Shown: piece by piece, positions 23,061 to 34,200 of the stretch | Layout of the letters: the number at the start of each line of letters is the position of its first letter | How positions within the stretch are numbered: the first letter of the stretch is position 1 | Assembly (NCBI GenBank): GCA_025345505.1 | Contig: JANVCC010000018.1 | Span: 60,536,199 to 60,600,198 of the forward strand | Length of the DNA: 64,000 bases | Direction: 5' to 3' | Source: Todiramphus chloris collaris | Taxonomy: Eukaryota; Chordata; Aves; Coraciiformes; Alcedinidae | The notes under the pieces: model-generated | Database searches by the model: none | Told to the model about the DNA's origin: nothing | Seen by the model: the letters and a program-made list of their open reading frames with translations, nothing else | Program-made: the position numbers and the translations under genes

Positions 23061-26000
23061 TGGGGAGTATTTTTTGACCTTTTCTTTATATATGCCCATT
23101 TATGAAATAAAACTTTTATATAATAATTTCTTAATAATATATATTATACTGTGATAAATGTTATATATGTAACATTGTGTGTGTTACATATCTGCAACAT
23201 ATTTTACTTGCTCCTGATTCTGCCATTCTGGAGGAGTCCAGCATGCACTTTGGACCACATACACAACACAGGCCCATACCCCTTACAGAAGTACCTTTTT
23301 TTATAGATAGGAAGATAAAAGCATGCTCGCTACTAAACAAACAAAGCAATATACCTCGAGCTGTAAACCAGGGTGGGAACCACGAAGCAAAACTTCAGTG
23401 GATTCATTAAATGAGCAAATGTAATAATGCAAGGTAGGATTTCAGTAACAATCATTATTCCAATGAATACAAGGAGCGATGGGGCATTATTCACAACCAC
23501 ATTTATTTAGTTTTTAAAAATTAAAACAAACAGAAGAAACAATGAAAACACTTCAATAGTTCGGTGTGTAAGCATAAGTGTAAAAAATCCTACAAAATTG
23601 TGTGCATGTGCGTGTGCGTGTGCATGTAATTCCAGATACACGCATGCACTTCATCACCCAGGTGTTCTGAACATCATGTACTGCTCTGGAATGAGAAATG
23701 TACAGTACATTCGGAGAGGATATAATAAGAAAGTTGCACAAGGTAAATAAATACTGAATTTTTTATGAGTGACCTTTTATGAACCAGTATAATATAGGAG
23801 CATGAAAGGAACTCATAAAAGGAGGCCAAAAGCCAAAGAACAGATGAGGATAAGAAAATGATACGAGACATGCAGCAGAGAAAGAAATGTAAAAACAAGC
23901 GTGCCTTTTATTTGACATACATTCAGAAGAACATCCATTTAAGCTGTGAATCTATTTTACGATTCAGGAAGCTAAAGCTTTGCTCTTGTATTATTGTTAT
24001 TCTAACTACCTGTCTCTTGAGTTACAGCCTCATTAAACTCTATTGAAATTTTATTACTCTTGTGTTCCAGGTAGGCTTTGGATATTCTTATCTACAGTGC
24101 AGTATAGCTGTAACTGATTTATTTATATACAACACTGTACAGTACAGTCAGTAGTCTGCATCTGCACGCAGACTCTGAACATCAAGATTTTACAGCAGTG
24201 AGAAAGGATGAATGCAAAAATCAGAGTCTGCAGGTAAGGTCTTGGAAAGCACTCCACAGGCATAGCTTCAGAGGAGTGAAAGGTGCATATGACTAGAACA
24301 TCACAGTTCCAATTAAACCAGGCTCATACTAAAGACAAAAAAATCAAATTCCACAGTAAAGTCCTGACAGGCCATATCTACTGTTCAAGCAGGTGTTCAA
24401 GTAGAGTAAAAACTATTGTAATATTATAATATAAAGACATGCAAAACCCCACAAACTCACTTTTGTCCAGAAACCAACCTACACCATCCCTGATATATTC
24501 CAGCTGTCCATGGAGCCTCCAGAGATGGAGATTCAACAGTTTTTCTTGGTTATTAACTAACCTGGATGCACTAACCTAGCACTTAACCATATACTGCAAC
24601 CCTGTATAAGCAGACAAGAAAGGTTGTGCACTGTCATGCAATAGGTTTGGCAGCTAAGCTGTCACCTGCAGAGATAGGCTTGCTGGTGTTGAGCTGAACA
24701 GACACATGGGGAAACTGTTTGACTCACATAGGAAAAGTGGAAATCTCCCTGGTGCTGGCAATCTTAAACATTACATCATAGTTTTATTGAGTTTAAAGAA
24801 CATATGAGTAATGATTGTTATCAATGGTGCCATTATATTTTCAAGTCATTTTCCTGTACCCGTTATAAACTATACCTGGGTCTGAAATGATGAACCTGGA
24901 GCAAATTTTGTAAAGCTGGCTGTGTCATCAGGGAAATTAAAACAATGTGTATTTCTGTTCAATACACAATTGCAGGTCATTATAAAAAAGTATGACAAAA
25001 TCATAAATTGAATCACTGAGTAAAGCATTACTGTACTATCACAATGTCTGCTAATAGCCTGTTTATGAAAGCAATAGCCATATAATTTATGCCACCTTTT
25101 AACAACCAGTTTTGAAAAGGAAGGCTTCTAGAAAATAATTTCTGCTGTTTTCAAAATCTGGCAATCATGCAGATTCTTTTGGAAATTAATCATGTCAACA
25201 AGAACAGTGAGGAAAATTTTGGAGAATGTTAACGCTTTTAAGCTCTTGAATAGATGCGTCCCATTTTCTTAAACTCTCCAAAAATAATAGTAACAATAGG
25301 CCCAGTGGTTGTTTTTGCAGCTTGTGAGCAGAGCTGCACAGTACTCCTGGCCCCAGAACAACTGCACTCCAGCAGCCACCAGCCTTGCTGCTGCTTCCTT
25401 TCATGGTGCCTACCATCTGCTCCAAGTCACAGAGAGCAAATACCCATCTCCAGTTTCTTCTCAGCAACCCCAAAAAAGCATGGGCATAATTTATGTAGCA
25501 GTGTGCCAAAGACAATTCTCATGCTATCAGGTTGTTCCCATTTCAGAAGGCTTTGCTGCTCAAGTCCTGTACTGCAAATGTTATTACCAAACTTCCCACT
25601 ACACCTCTGGGTACCAGTAGTAAGAAAAGCTTCAGCCTGGCTTTCTGTGACCTTTTCTTCGACTTCTTTTGCAGGTGGAAGTCTTATCTTCCAGTATATG
25701 GCAGGGTGTGGAGGACCTGGCCTGTGGCTTCATTTGTCCTGGAGAAATTTCATGGGGATGAGGTTACCCCAGAGATCTCCTGGTATGCTCTGAGTTCAAC
25801 AGTGTTCTTAAATCTCACTTCTCAGGTGCCTACCAATAAACAGGTGCAGATCCAGGTAAGGTCACTCTGAGCTGTGGCATCCAGCACTCACCATTCAGTT
25901 TGTCATTGTGTGTTTTTCTGCGTGGGTATGCACAGACATTCTTTTATTAATGAAATAAATGGGAAATATGGGAACCTGAGCAGTTCCCTCTACCTCTCAC

Positions 26001-26935
26001 TTCCATTTGTTGAAGAGAAAATGTGAGGGAAAAATCAGACAGAGAATAAGAGTTTCTATTTTAGGACATAAAACAATAAGGCTAGTATTTCCAAACTCTG
26101 TAATAAACATCCAAGAAGAAGCTGTTCAGGAGGATGGAGATGGGACAATAAGAAAGGCAAAGCAATGTCCCCCACAAAATGAAAGAAAAGGGGCAGAAAC
26201 ATAGGGTATCAGACTATGCCACCCTGAGTTGCTGGACCAAGCACTTCTAGTATCAGGCAGGACTAAATGTCAGAACAGCATGGGAACAATATCACAGTGT
26301 TGTGAACCCTCTTAAAAATCAACCTCACGGGCGATGTCTAGCTAGCCACCGCTTTTTGTCTTGTTCAGTAGTACTCAAGGCAACAACTCTTTTTTTTTTT
26401 TTTCCCCCCAACAAAAACTTAATTGAGGGCTTGGCAAATTACAAGTGTAATGACCTACTCTGCATGTTTCCTGCCACAATTACTGCCCAAGTGGCTAAAT
26501 CTTGGGGAAGTTACCATGATACTGCAAACATGACATTGCAGTAACCCTCCGCCCTTCAAATCCCTGGCCACTGTGGGCTTAGGAGGTCATCCAGGCCATG
26601 CACAGCCAGAGCCAGTGACCCTGATCACCCATGGCACTGGGACTGCAGCTGGCCTGGCTTGCCGCAGAGGGGATTGCTGGCAATGCTGCACACAAGCGAG
26701 CAGCCCATAGCCTGGCTGCTCTTGAGGGCATCTTTGGGAGCCTGGCACTTCACCCTGCAGCTAGTTAATGCTGGCTGCTCTGTGTATTGGCACAAGGCGA
26801 ACTCCCAAAGTGCAAAGTGGAAAAGGTCACTCAGAGCAAGCTTTCTGCCCTACTGTGTTTGCAACCAGTTAATAGCATTTGATGAGTATCAGTTGGTTTG
26901 AGGTTTTTTGTTTGTTTGCTTTCTGGTTTTGGTCA
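23061..26935. other. Unique AT-rich DNA, no supported gene
   Basis: Contains an AT-rich patch (23.1-23.17 kb), a short TGTGCG/TGTGCA alternating tract (23599-23627) and a T/C run at 26391-26407. The longest non-element open frame of the window (plus, 25254-25793, 179 codons) lies here. It overlaps other frames on both strands (25195-25515 minus, 25309-25620 plus), resembles no family I know and has no recognisable splice context. The 26.55-26.77 kb stretch is a little GC-richer but otherwise plain. Confidence 0.5.
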
Positions 26936-26979
26936 TTTTATTTATTTATTTATTCGTTCGTTTATTTATTTATTTAATA
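26936..26979. repeat. (TTTA)n microsatellite with TTCG interruption
   Basis: Imperfect tetranucleotide array of TTTA units broken in the middle by 'ttcgttcg'. About eleven units long. Simple-sequence DNA, likely length-polymorphic. Confidence 0.9.
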
Positions 26980-27241
26980 ATTTCTTGCAAATGTTAAAAG
27001 GAGGCTGTTTACAGCATATGGTATGTCTTTTATTACCCTGCATGAGTTTGGCTCAGCAAGGACTGTAAGCTTGGATTTTTTTCACAGCTCTACAAATGCT
27101 TTTCAGCCTTGTTCTTTCTCTCCCAGTCTTACTCATCACCGTGACAGCAATCCGCATCACTGCTGTGGGCTGCTTTATAGGAAGTGGGCGCGCAATGACA
27201 CATTTGGAGAGACTGCCTTTTATTCACCGTTCAGCATCACG

Positions 27242-27356
27242 TCATAGAAACATAGGGTCATTTAGGTTGGAAAAGACCTTTAAAGTCATCGAACGCAGCC
27301 GTTAACCCAGCACCGCCAAATCCACCGCTAAGCCACGTCCCTAAGCCGCCAAGGCT
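27242..27356 (-). mobile_element. CR1 LINE 3' end fragment, antisense
   Basis: Reads as the reverse complement of a CR1 3' terminus: 'tcatagaaacatagggtcat' (degenerate octamer tail), 'ttaggttggaaaagaccttt', 'gttaacccagcaccgccaaa', 'ccacgtccctaagc'. The last part carries more CpG than such copies usually retain and passes without a clear border into the GC-rich block that follows. Only the last 110 or so bases of the element are present. Confidence 0.85.
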
Positions 27357-27590
27357 GCCGCCTGGTCTCCGCCCCGACGGGGCCCTGGGCGCTTTCCGCC
27401 CGCCCCCTGCCGCCCGCCGCCGCGGCTGCACGCACCGCCCCGGGCACCCGCCGCGCCAAGCCGGGGCTCGGCACATCGCCGCCCTCGGGGCTCGGCCCAT
27501 CGTCGCCCTCGGGGCTCGCCCGCCGGGCACCTCCACACCCACCGCTGCGTCCTGCCCCTGCTCTGCCACCGGCGACCCTGGGCACCCCTG
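27357..27590. other. GC-rich, CpG-dense block
   Basis: About 230 bases composed almost wholly of G and C, with dense CpG ('cgccccgacgg', 'gccgccgcggc', 'cgcgccaag'), in an otherwise AT-rich window. Minus-strand frames through it (up to 113 codons) are rich in Arg, Gly, Ala and Pro, as expected from GC bias, and run into antisense CR1 sequence, so I do not call a protein. It could be a small CpG island with promoter activity, or GC-rich tandem repeat expansion. No TATA box or clear initiator is visible. Confidence 0.75.
27463..27534. repeat. 24-bp GC-rich tandem repeat
   Basis: Units at 27463-27486 and 27487-27510 both begin 'ggggctcgg' and end 'cgccctc', with two substitutions between them. 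A third, degenerate unit begins 'ggggctcg' at 27511. A minisatellite nucleus inside the GC-rich block. Confidence 0.85.
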
Positions 27591-30500
27591 CTCTGTCAAG
27601 TCCGGGGGTTCAGAGGAAGGTTTTGGTCATCAGGAAGGTCTGGCACCCTGGAGCATCTCTCCTACTGCTGCTTATAAGGCGCTATTTTTTTTTCAACAGC
27701 GATGCCCAGCCTTGCTGCAGAACAGCAGCTGCTACTGGAGAGGTTCCCCGAGACCTTTTGCCACAGTTCCGACTCCGGTAATATAATGATATTAACACTT
27801 CTCAGTGGTCAGGATCGGGAAACTGTCTGGCACATTGTGACATTATATTCTTTCTCAAAATGCTCTAAAGCAAGACTAATAAGAAGCTTGGTCTCCTGGC
27901 AGGGTAGTCCATAATCTTATTCGACTGTGTTCTCCATCTGAGATGTTTGAATACAAACACTAGATGGAAGAGAGAGATAAACATCTAAGAGCAGTCTGTT
28001 GCTATTCTACATTCTCCTCTTTAGAGGAACTTAAAGGGAATTTGCTTAAAATGTTCATATTAAATGTTAAATATTAATTATTTTAATCAGTCATAAAAAT
28101 ATTCAGACTGTCACACCGAATGGTCAAATGGAATTTTAGAAATAGGGGTAAGGTAGAAAAAAAAGCCATGGTAAAGCATTCTTTCACTCTATTCTCTGTC
28201 CAAAAGATAACTTTCTCCTAAGAGTCACCATAAATGGTAATAAATACCACAGGTCATACCTTAATCTCTCTATGCTAAAAATCACCATTAAAACATTAAG
28301 AATAAATAGCATCTAAGTGAGGGCCTTTTTGGAAGCTTTAACCCAAGCAATTAGGAAGTTGGTATGCAAGTTATGTGAGTTTGGATGCAAATTTACCAGC
28401 AAGCGTAGTTAAATGCTGGTGTTGTTATTACCGCTGCTTGAGGTGGCAGACAGCATAGCATCCCAGTGTGGAATACCTCTGTCCCACCATCCTAACCCTG
28501 GGTGATGTCCAGAAGACTGGACAGTGCTTCTCGGATATTAATATGCTATAGAAACTTGGACTTTTCAGTTGCTCAGGACATGCACCTGGACTCAAAATAA
28601 GCAGCCAAATGAACTGAATATTCATGTGATCCAAATATGTTGCAGTCAGACTGTGCATTTTAAAGTAGTAACAATTTGGAAGGTTTTTTCATGATGGAAT
28701 TACTGAAAATGACCATAGAGCTTTGACTTAAAACCTCTACTGTATATTCACTCAGTGGTTAACTGAAGCAATTCCATGTTGATATAATTGAATAACATCT
28801 TCACCCAATTTTCACCAAATAATATTTTCACCCAATAATATTTTTTCTGAGATAGTAAATCAGCAATATATCTGTAACCTGCTTGACTAATTACCAGTCA
28901 TCTATGCCCTACAACTGTTGTTAAAGAACAAAACCTTGAGGTAGTTGTAAAAGAAAATGGAGTCAAATACAGAAATAACTGTAGTAATTAAAAGATATTT
29001 TTTCTTAATCTTTTTGAAAAAAAGTCAAATAAAGTAGTTCATACCTTCTGCTGAAAATAATGGCAATTCTGCTTTTAATAAGGACCCTAAACTTGCTGAT
29101 ATTCCCATTCCTTTCCATTTCTAGAAAGCAGAAAATATTACTGTGCCTAATTATTTTGCATCTCTAAAAGGGGAACCCAGTGTTTTGAAGCAAGCTGATC
29201 AGTCAGGCTGGATACATTCTTTGTAAAAGCTGACCTGCAGCCTTCCCCTCGACTATTTCCACTTATATCTTATAACATTTTGGAGTTTCATAGACTGTGA
29301 CATCCATCCTGCCCTATTTCATCAGTGCTTCTCAGGTCTAGACTTTGTCCAAAGCCCCAGGGCCATGCCTGTCTGCCTTGCAGTGAGTTATACTCTCAAT
29401 TCAAATGGAGGCTGGTGTAATCCAAGAGCTAAAGCATGCTGAGATTTGAAGCTCTCTTGCAGGTTCGGCTGAGGGGGCATGATAAAGCAGATCCATGTAA
29501 GAATAAGGTTGCACCAGTAACCATAAGAAGAACAAAAAAATGCAAAATGTCCAAATAAAGAGAGGAGAGCTGAACATGCCAGTACAAGTAGGCACATTTC
29601 TAACATCAGGGATCATAAATGTTTTTTTCCTGAGGCACATGTATTAGAAGGACCTTTCTTTGTAATACTTCTGTGGGTGGATAAGAGTTGGAAAATACCT
29701 TTTTTTTCTGTTGCAACAACATAATCTGAAATGATACAGTGTTACAGTACATGGTTCAGCTCATAGAGGAGAATTAATAAAAATAAGCCTTATTTACTTG
29801 TGGAAATAAAAGCTGTAGGTTTCTCCCTTCCCCCTCTCCCACTGACACTGCCAGGTCCTTGCACTGTTCAGTCTCATCCTTAAGTCTTGTAAGTAAACTC
29901 GGGGATGAAAAGTGTGCCTTTGTTCCCAGAAGTATCAAAGGAACTGTGATATTCCTTTCTCATGCCAATCATTATAAGAATCGTTAAGTCAGCACAATAG
30001 GTGCTGGGCTTTCATGTCCTTAGGGTTGATGGCACACACACAAAATATTACTGTTATTGTTATTTTTGTTATTTTTAGACATGCTTTGTTAAGACTACAG
30101 CAAGCCTATGAAAATTACAGACAATCAGTCGATGGCTGTAACTGCTGAAAGGTGTCTCTTGGGGACTTCCCACAAAGCTCCACACAGAACAGGTGAGGTG
30201 AGGAAGAAGCATCAGGTGAGGATCCTGAACAGGAAAGAAAGAAACCAAGCCAACTTTGCCATTGTCTTGCTCTCATTTGGTTTGTATTACACCAGGGTTC
30301 TGTTGGCTCTGGTGGGACAAGAATCAATCATCCAGGCATCTATTCTCTCAGGCAGCCAACAGTGTAATGTATTTAGTACTAAATTCTACCAAGAAAAAGA
30401 CCTGGCAGCTGTAACTTTCTTTTAAATGTATTTAGGTCCTGATGTAATTGAAAAGAAAATACTGTAAACAAGATTACAAAAACATACTGACTCATTCACA

Positions 30501-30767
30501 GGTGCTTTGTGAAATCAGGGTCAAATTTCTTCAGGGCTCTTTCTTAGTGGCAAACCAAAAAGCTTATTGGAACTGTATTTTTATTTAATTTGATTTAATT
30601 TTTATTTGTGCTTTATTGTTGGCATGAAGGAAATTGTAGAACTGGAACCTTCGAAATGTTCTGGAGTGTGTTAGGTTTGAAGCTACATGCTTACAATTAT
30701 TCATACTAGTACAAATAAATCCTCAGATCTAATCAACACAACAGTAATAAGAATTATGGTATTAAGT
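27591..30767. other. Mostly unique DNA; weak candidate exon at its start
   Basis: Just after the GC-rich block, a pyrimidine tract and AG (27685-27699) precede an ATG at 27702 and a GT at 27778-27779, which could bound a 78-base exon; see findings. Beyond that the sequence is AT-rich with no recognised gene or repeat. A short near-repeat of 'ttcaccca' words lies near 28800-28842. The minus-strand frames at 29388-29640 overlap each other and are not convincing. Confidence 0.5.
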
Positions 30768-31238
30768 GCCTGTCCAATTCTCCAGGCTAAACAGCCCTGG
30801 GTCTCTCAGCCTTTCCTCATAAGAGAGACATTCCAGGCCCCTGATCATCTTCATACCACTTTGCTGGAGTTTCTTCGGTAGTTCTCTGTCTCTCTTGAAC
30901 TAGGGACCCCAGAACGGGACATAGTACTCCAGATGTGACCTCACTAGGGCAGAGTAGAGAGGCAAGAGAGCACCCCTCAAATTTATTGTCACAGTCTTCT
31001 TAATGCATCACAGGATACTACTGGCATTCTTGGCTACAAGAGCACACTGCTGGTTCATGGTTAATATGGTTAACCATGACACCCAGGTCCTTCTCTGTGG
31101 AGCTGCTTTCCTACAGCTCAACCCCTAACCTGCACTGATGCCTGGGGTTATTCCTCCCTGGGTACAGGACTCTACACATGCCCTTTTTGAACTTCAATAG
31201 GATACCCTCTGCCCAACTCTTCAGCCAGTTTGGGTCTC
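30768..31238 (-). mobile_element. CR1 LINE internal fragment, antisense
   Basis: Reverse complement of the CR1 ORF2 region that follows the catalytic box: 'aggctaaacagccctgggtc', 'cctcataagagagacattcc', 'agatgtgacctcactagggc', 'gttaatatggttaaccatga', 'acacccaggtccttctctgt', 'tgcccaactcttcagcc' in that order. The 3' UTR and octamer tail are absent, so this is a remnant truncated at both ends. No open frame longer than about 60 codons remains, so it is an old, inactive copy. It contains a 10-bp-arm hairpin at 31055-31079. Confidence 0.9.
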
Positions 31239-34200
31239 AAATGACTGAGCCCTACGTTAGTCATACATAACCTGTAGTTGCCACAAGTACGTGATTGCAC
31301 TCGATACATCTAACTAGCTAGATTTGTACACTGAAATATCTTGACTGATCACATAATTTAGTTCCCAAAAGCTTGACAATGGAAATCCTTTGTTGACATC
31401 ATGGAACACCCAATCTGTGTAATCACTGAGGGATAAAGAACAATAGAAACAGGTATTCATATACACTTTGTGAAAGTCAAGCATCTGAGGTTAAGTGAAG
31501 TTCAATAAAAGTATGAAAAAAAGCAAGGCAGAGGAAAGGTTTGCCCAGGTGTACATTGCTGGAAGACCTGGCTGAAATGTCTCAAAAACATTTATTGTGG
31601 TCCTTACCAGAGGTTTGTCAGAAGTCTAAGGAATTGATCCCTGTTTTTTAAGTAAACCTAAAGCATTTTGTTAGAGGAGCCCATGTGTGCATGTGGTCAT
31701 TGCCACAGATATTTAGAAACCTAAGCAGAATGGATGAATTGAGGAAAGTCATTTGTTCATTCTTTTTGTTCATCGTTAAGTACTACCATATTAAACCAAG
31801 GTACCTAGTAGTCTGTGATAGCAGATGTAATTTGACCAAGTATTTTTTTCACCTTCCCACGTATGCCAGGCAGTTCTAACTAGAATGTTCTACTTCAAGG
31901 CATTATTTCCATATTCCAGTCTGTTTTATATTGGTTTGGAAAGTATTTATTGGCTGAACATAAAAGAACAGTGATGCCTGCCAAGCATAACCTCCGTGAC
32001 TAGAAATGAAGGCAACACTAAGCTATCACTGACTGTTAGCTCATTAATCAGTTGACATGAGTCTGGAACACTGGTCCGCAATTAAATGTCTCAAATTTGC
32101 AAATGCTTTTTTTTCACATAATGTAAATGATCTGGGTAAGGTAAAGTGATATTGATTTAGAAAATCAAGCCAATTTACCATTGATTCTTAAAAAAATTAC
32201 CTGTACTGGACATGCTAAACCACAAAATTGTAATACATGACTGGCAGCTCTTTCTGGATGGATTGCAGGACAAAAAAAAAAATATTATAGGGCTTATTAC
32301 TGTGAGCACTGAAGCAGCAGCATAAAGTTTAGATGGTTGTATAGTCATCCATTTAATCCATCATGTACATTTATAATGTAATTTAACAGCTACTCACGTT
32401 GAAAAATACCACAGACAACATTTCACAGGAGCATTGTCAGGTCAGGCAAATTGAATATTAGGCTCTCCTAATTATCTTCCCTCATGTAATTATGTGGATT
32501 TTTACACCCTTTCCAGGTTAAAAAAAAAAAAAAAAAAAAAAAGTGATGAAGCAACAACCAAAAGTCAAACCAACAACAACAAAATAACCAACACAAACCC
32601 TTTGTCAGTGCCTTCCTTATTCTGATGACCTCCAACACCTGGACATGGGGTAGGGAAGAATCCACCAAGGAAGAAAGCAGTCTCTCTGCACCTTATTGGG
32701 TCTTCCCAAGAGAAATTGTAGCTTATTGTTACTTACTCAGTCACCTGTATAACCTCACATAAGTCCTTTCCTGTCCAGTCACTTGACATAGTACAGACAC
32801 ACAGCACAAAGAAAAATTAGTGAGCCTTAAATGTCTCAGAAAGGAGATAAACAAATTGTTCATCACTTTCTGACCATGACTGGCCACTCTGTTGTAACCA
32901 GAAGTAGGATTTAGGACAGTAGGCTTCTGGTGAATGGTAGCTGGTGTCACTTTTTAATGTGTCAGATGACACCCCATAGACACATCCTTGCATAAGAGAT
33001 GAAGTAGAAATGAGTTGCCCCAGCATTTGTTCAGAGTTTGCATGTTTGGATATTCCTTTGACAGCTTCAGGTCTTTGCTCTCTGCAAAGTTATCTAGTAA
33101 TTATTCCAAGTGGGTACACAGAAATCTGTATCTCCTGAGAAAGGGCTTTTAGACACAGAGATGCTTACAGGCAGAGGCTGCTCTAGAGCTAACTGCAGGC
33201 AGACAAAAAAGCAATCCCCTACCCATGCACTTGTATGACCAAATTTTCTGCCCAGTCCTATGAGGACATTCCTCATAACCTACTTCGCTCAACATTAGCA
33301 GGAACTTTTCCAGTTCAGCCTCTCTTGCTTCTCCCTGTTTCTCAAACCACAGGAAACAGCCCAGAAAAGTCAGGACTTGTGTCCAATTTAGCCTAACTTC
33401 CCATTGATTGATGGAGCAGATATGCATTTGTATCTTCAGTGTCTGATCTCAAACTCTTGAAAAGTATACTCTTAGAGCATTGGTGCAATGGTGGGATGCT
33501 GTGGTTCCTACTTTGCAGACTGCATAGAGAAGCTAAAGCCCAGGTCTTCTAGGGAATGGAGAAACCTAACCTTTATCGATTTCCTTTGAGCCACACAGGA
33601 AGTCACTGCTCGAAGAGAGGATCCAGAACCCAGACTAGGATCTTAATCACTGTCATCTTGCAGTTAATATAATTATCATTCCAATTCATATAGTACTTTA
33701 CAGTTGATCACATACAGTGGAACGTTAAAATGTAATGTCAGGAGCACAGCAGCAAATTACCAGGTCATATCCACATTCATGGAGATGTATCAAGCTATTA
33801 AAATGCATTTTTTTTAACTGGAGACTGCCCTAGAAAGGCTGCACTGTAATTTCCATGAACTGTCAGAATGAATCGATCAAAAGCAGCAGTTGAGGATCCT
33901 GGCCTACCACAAGGGAAGAGGGAATAAACAGTTGTCCCTCTTCACTAATCATCCACCCCTCCACAGGCAGCTGACAATGCAACCAGGACACCTAAGGGCA
34001 ATCTGCAAAAGATTATCCACTATTAATGAAATTCTGTAGCCTCTAAGGTAAGCCAGTGCTCCTTAGATTAAGACTCTGGAGACAAAGCCCTTGCTTCCAT
34101 TTGGGACTCATTAAGCAATGAAATGATCCAGTGGAAAATGGCTGCTTATACAAAACCAAAACCTTCTCCTCTCCCTGAGACACATTTTGTAAACCAGACA

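Noticed and set aside
27258..27599. Minus-strand 113-codon Arg/Gly/Ala-rich frame in the GC-rich block
   Set aside because: Composition follows GC bias, the frame runs into antisense CR1 sequence at its end and other frames are open too.
32520..32542. A23 tract as the tail of a processed pseudogene
   Set aside because: No gene-like sequence or polyadenylation signal context precedes it and no flanking duplication is seen.
33470..33670. Possible MIR-like remnant ('gccacacaggaagtcactgc')
   Set aside because: Only one block matches; the remaining order is not convincing.
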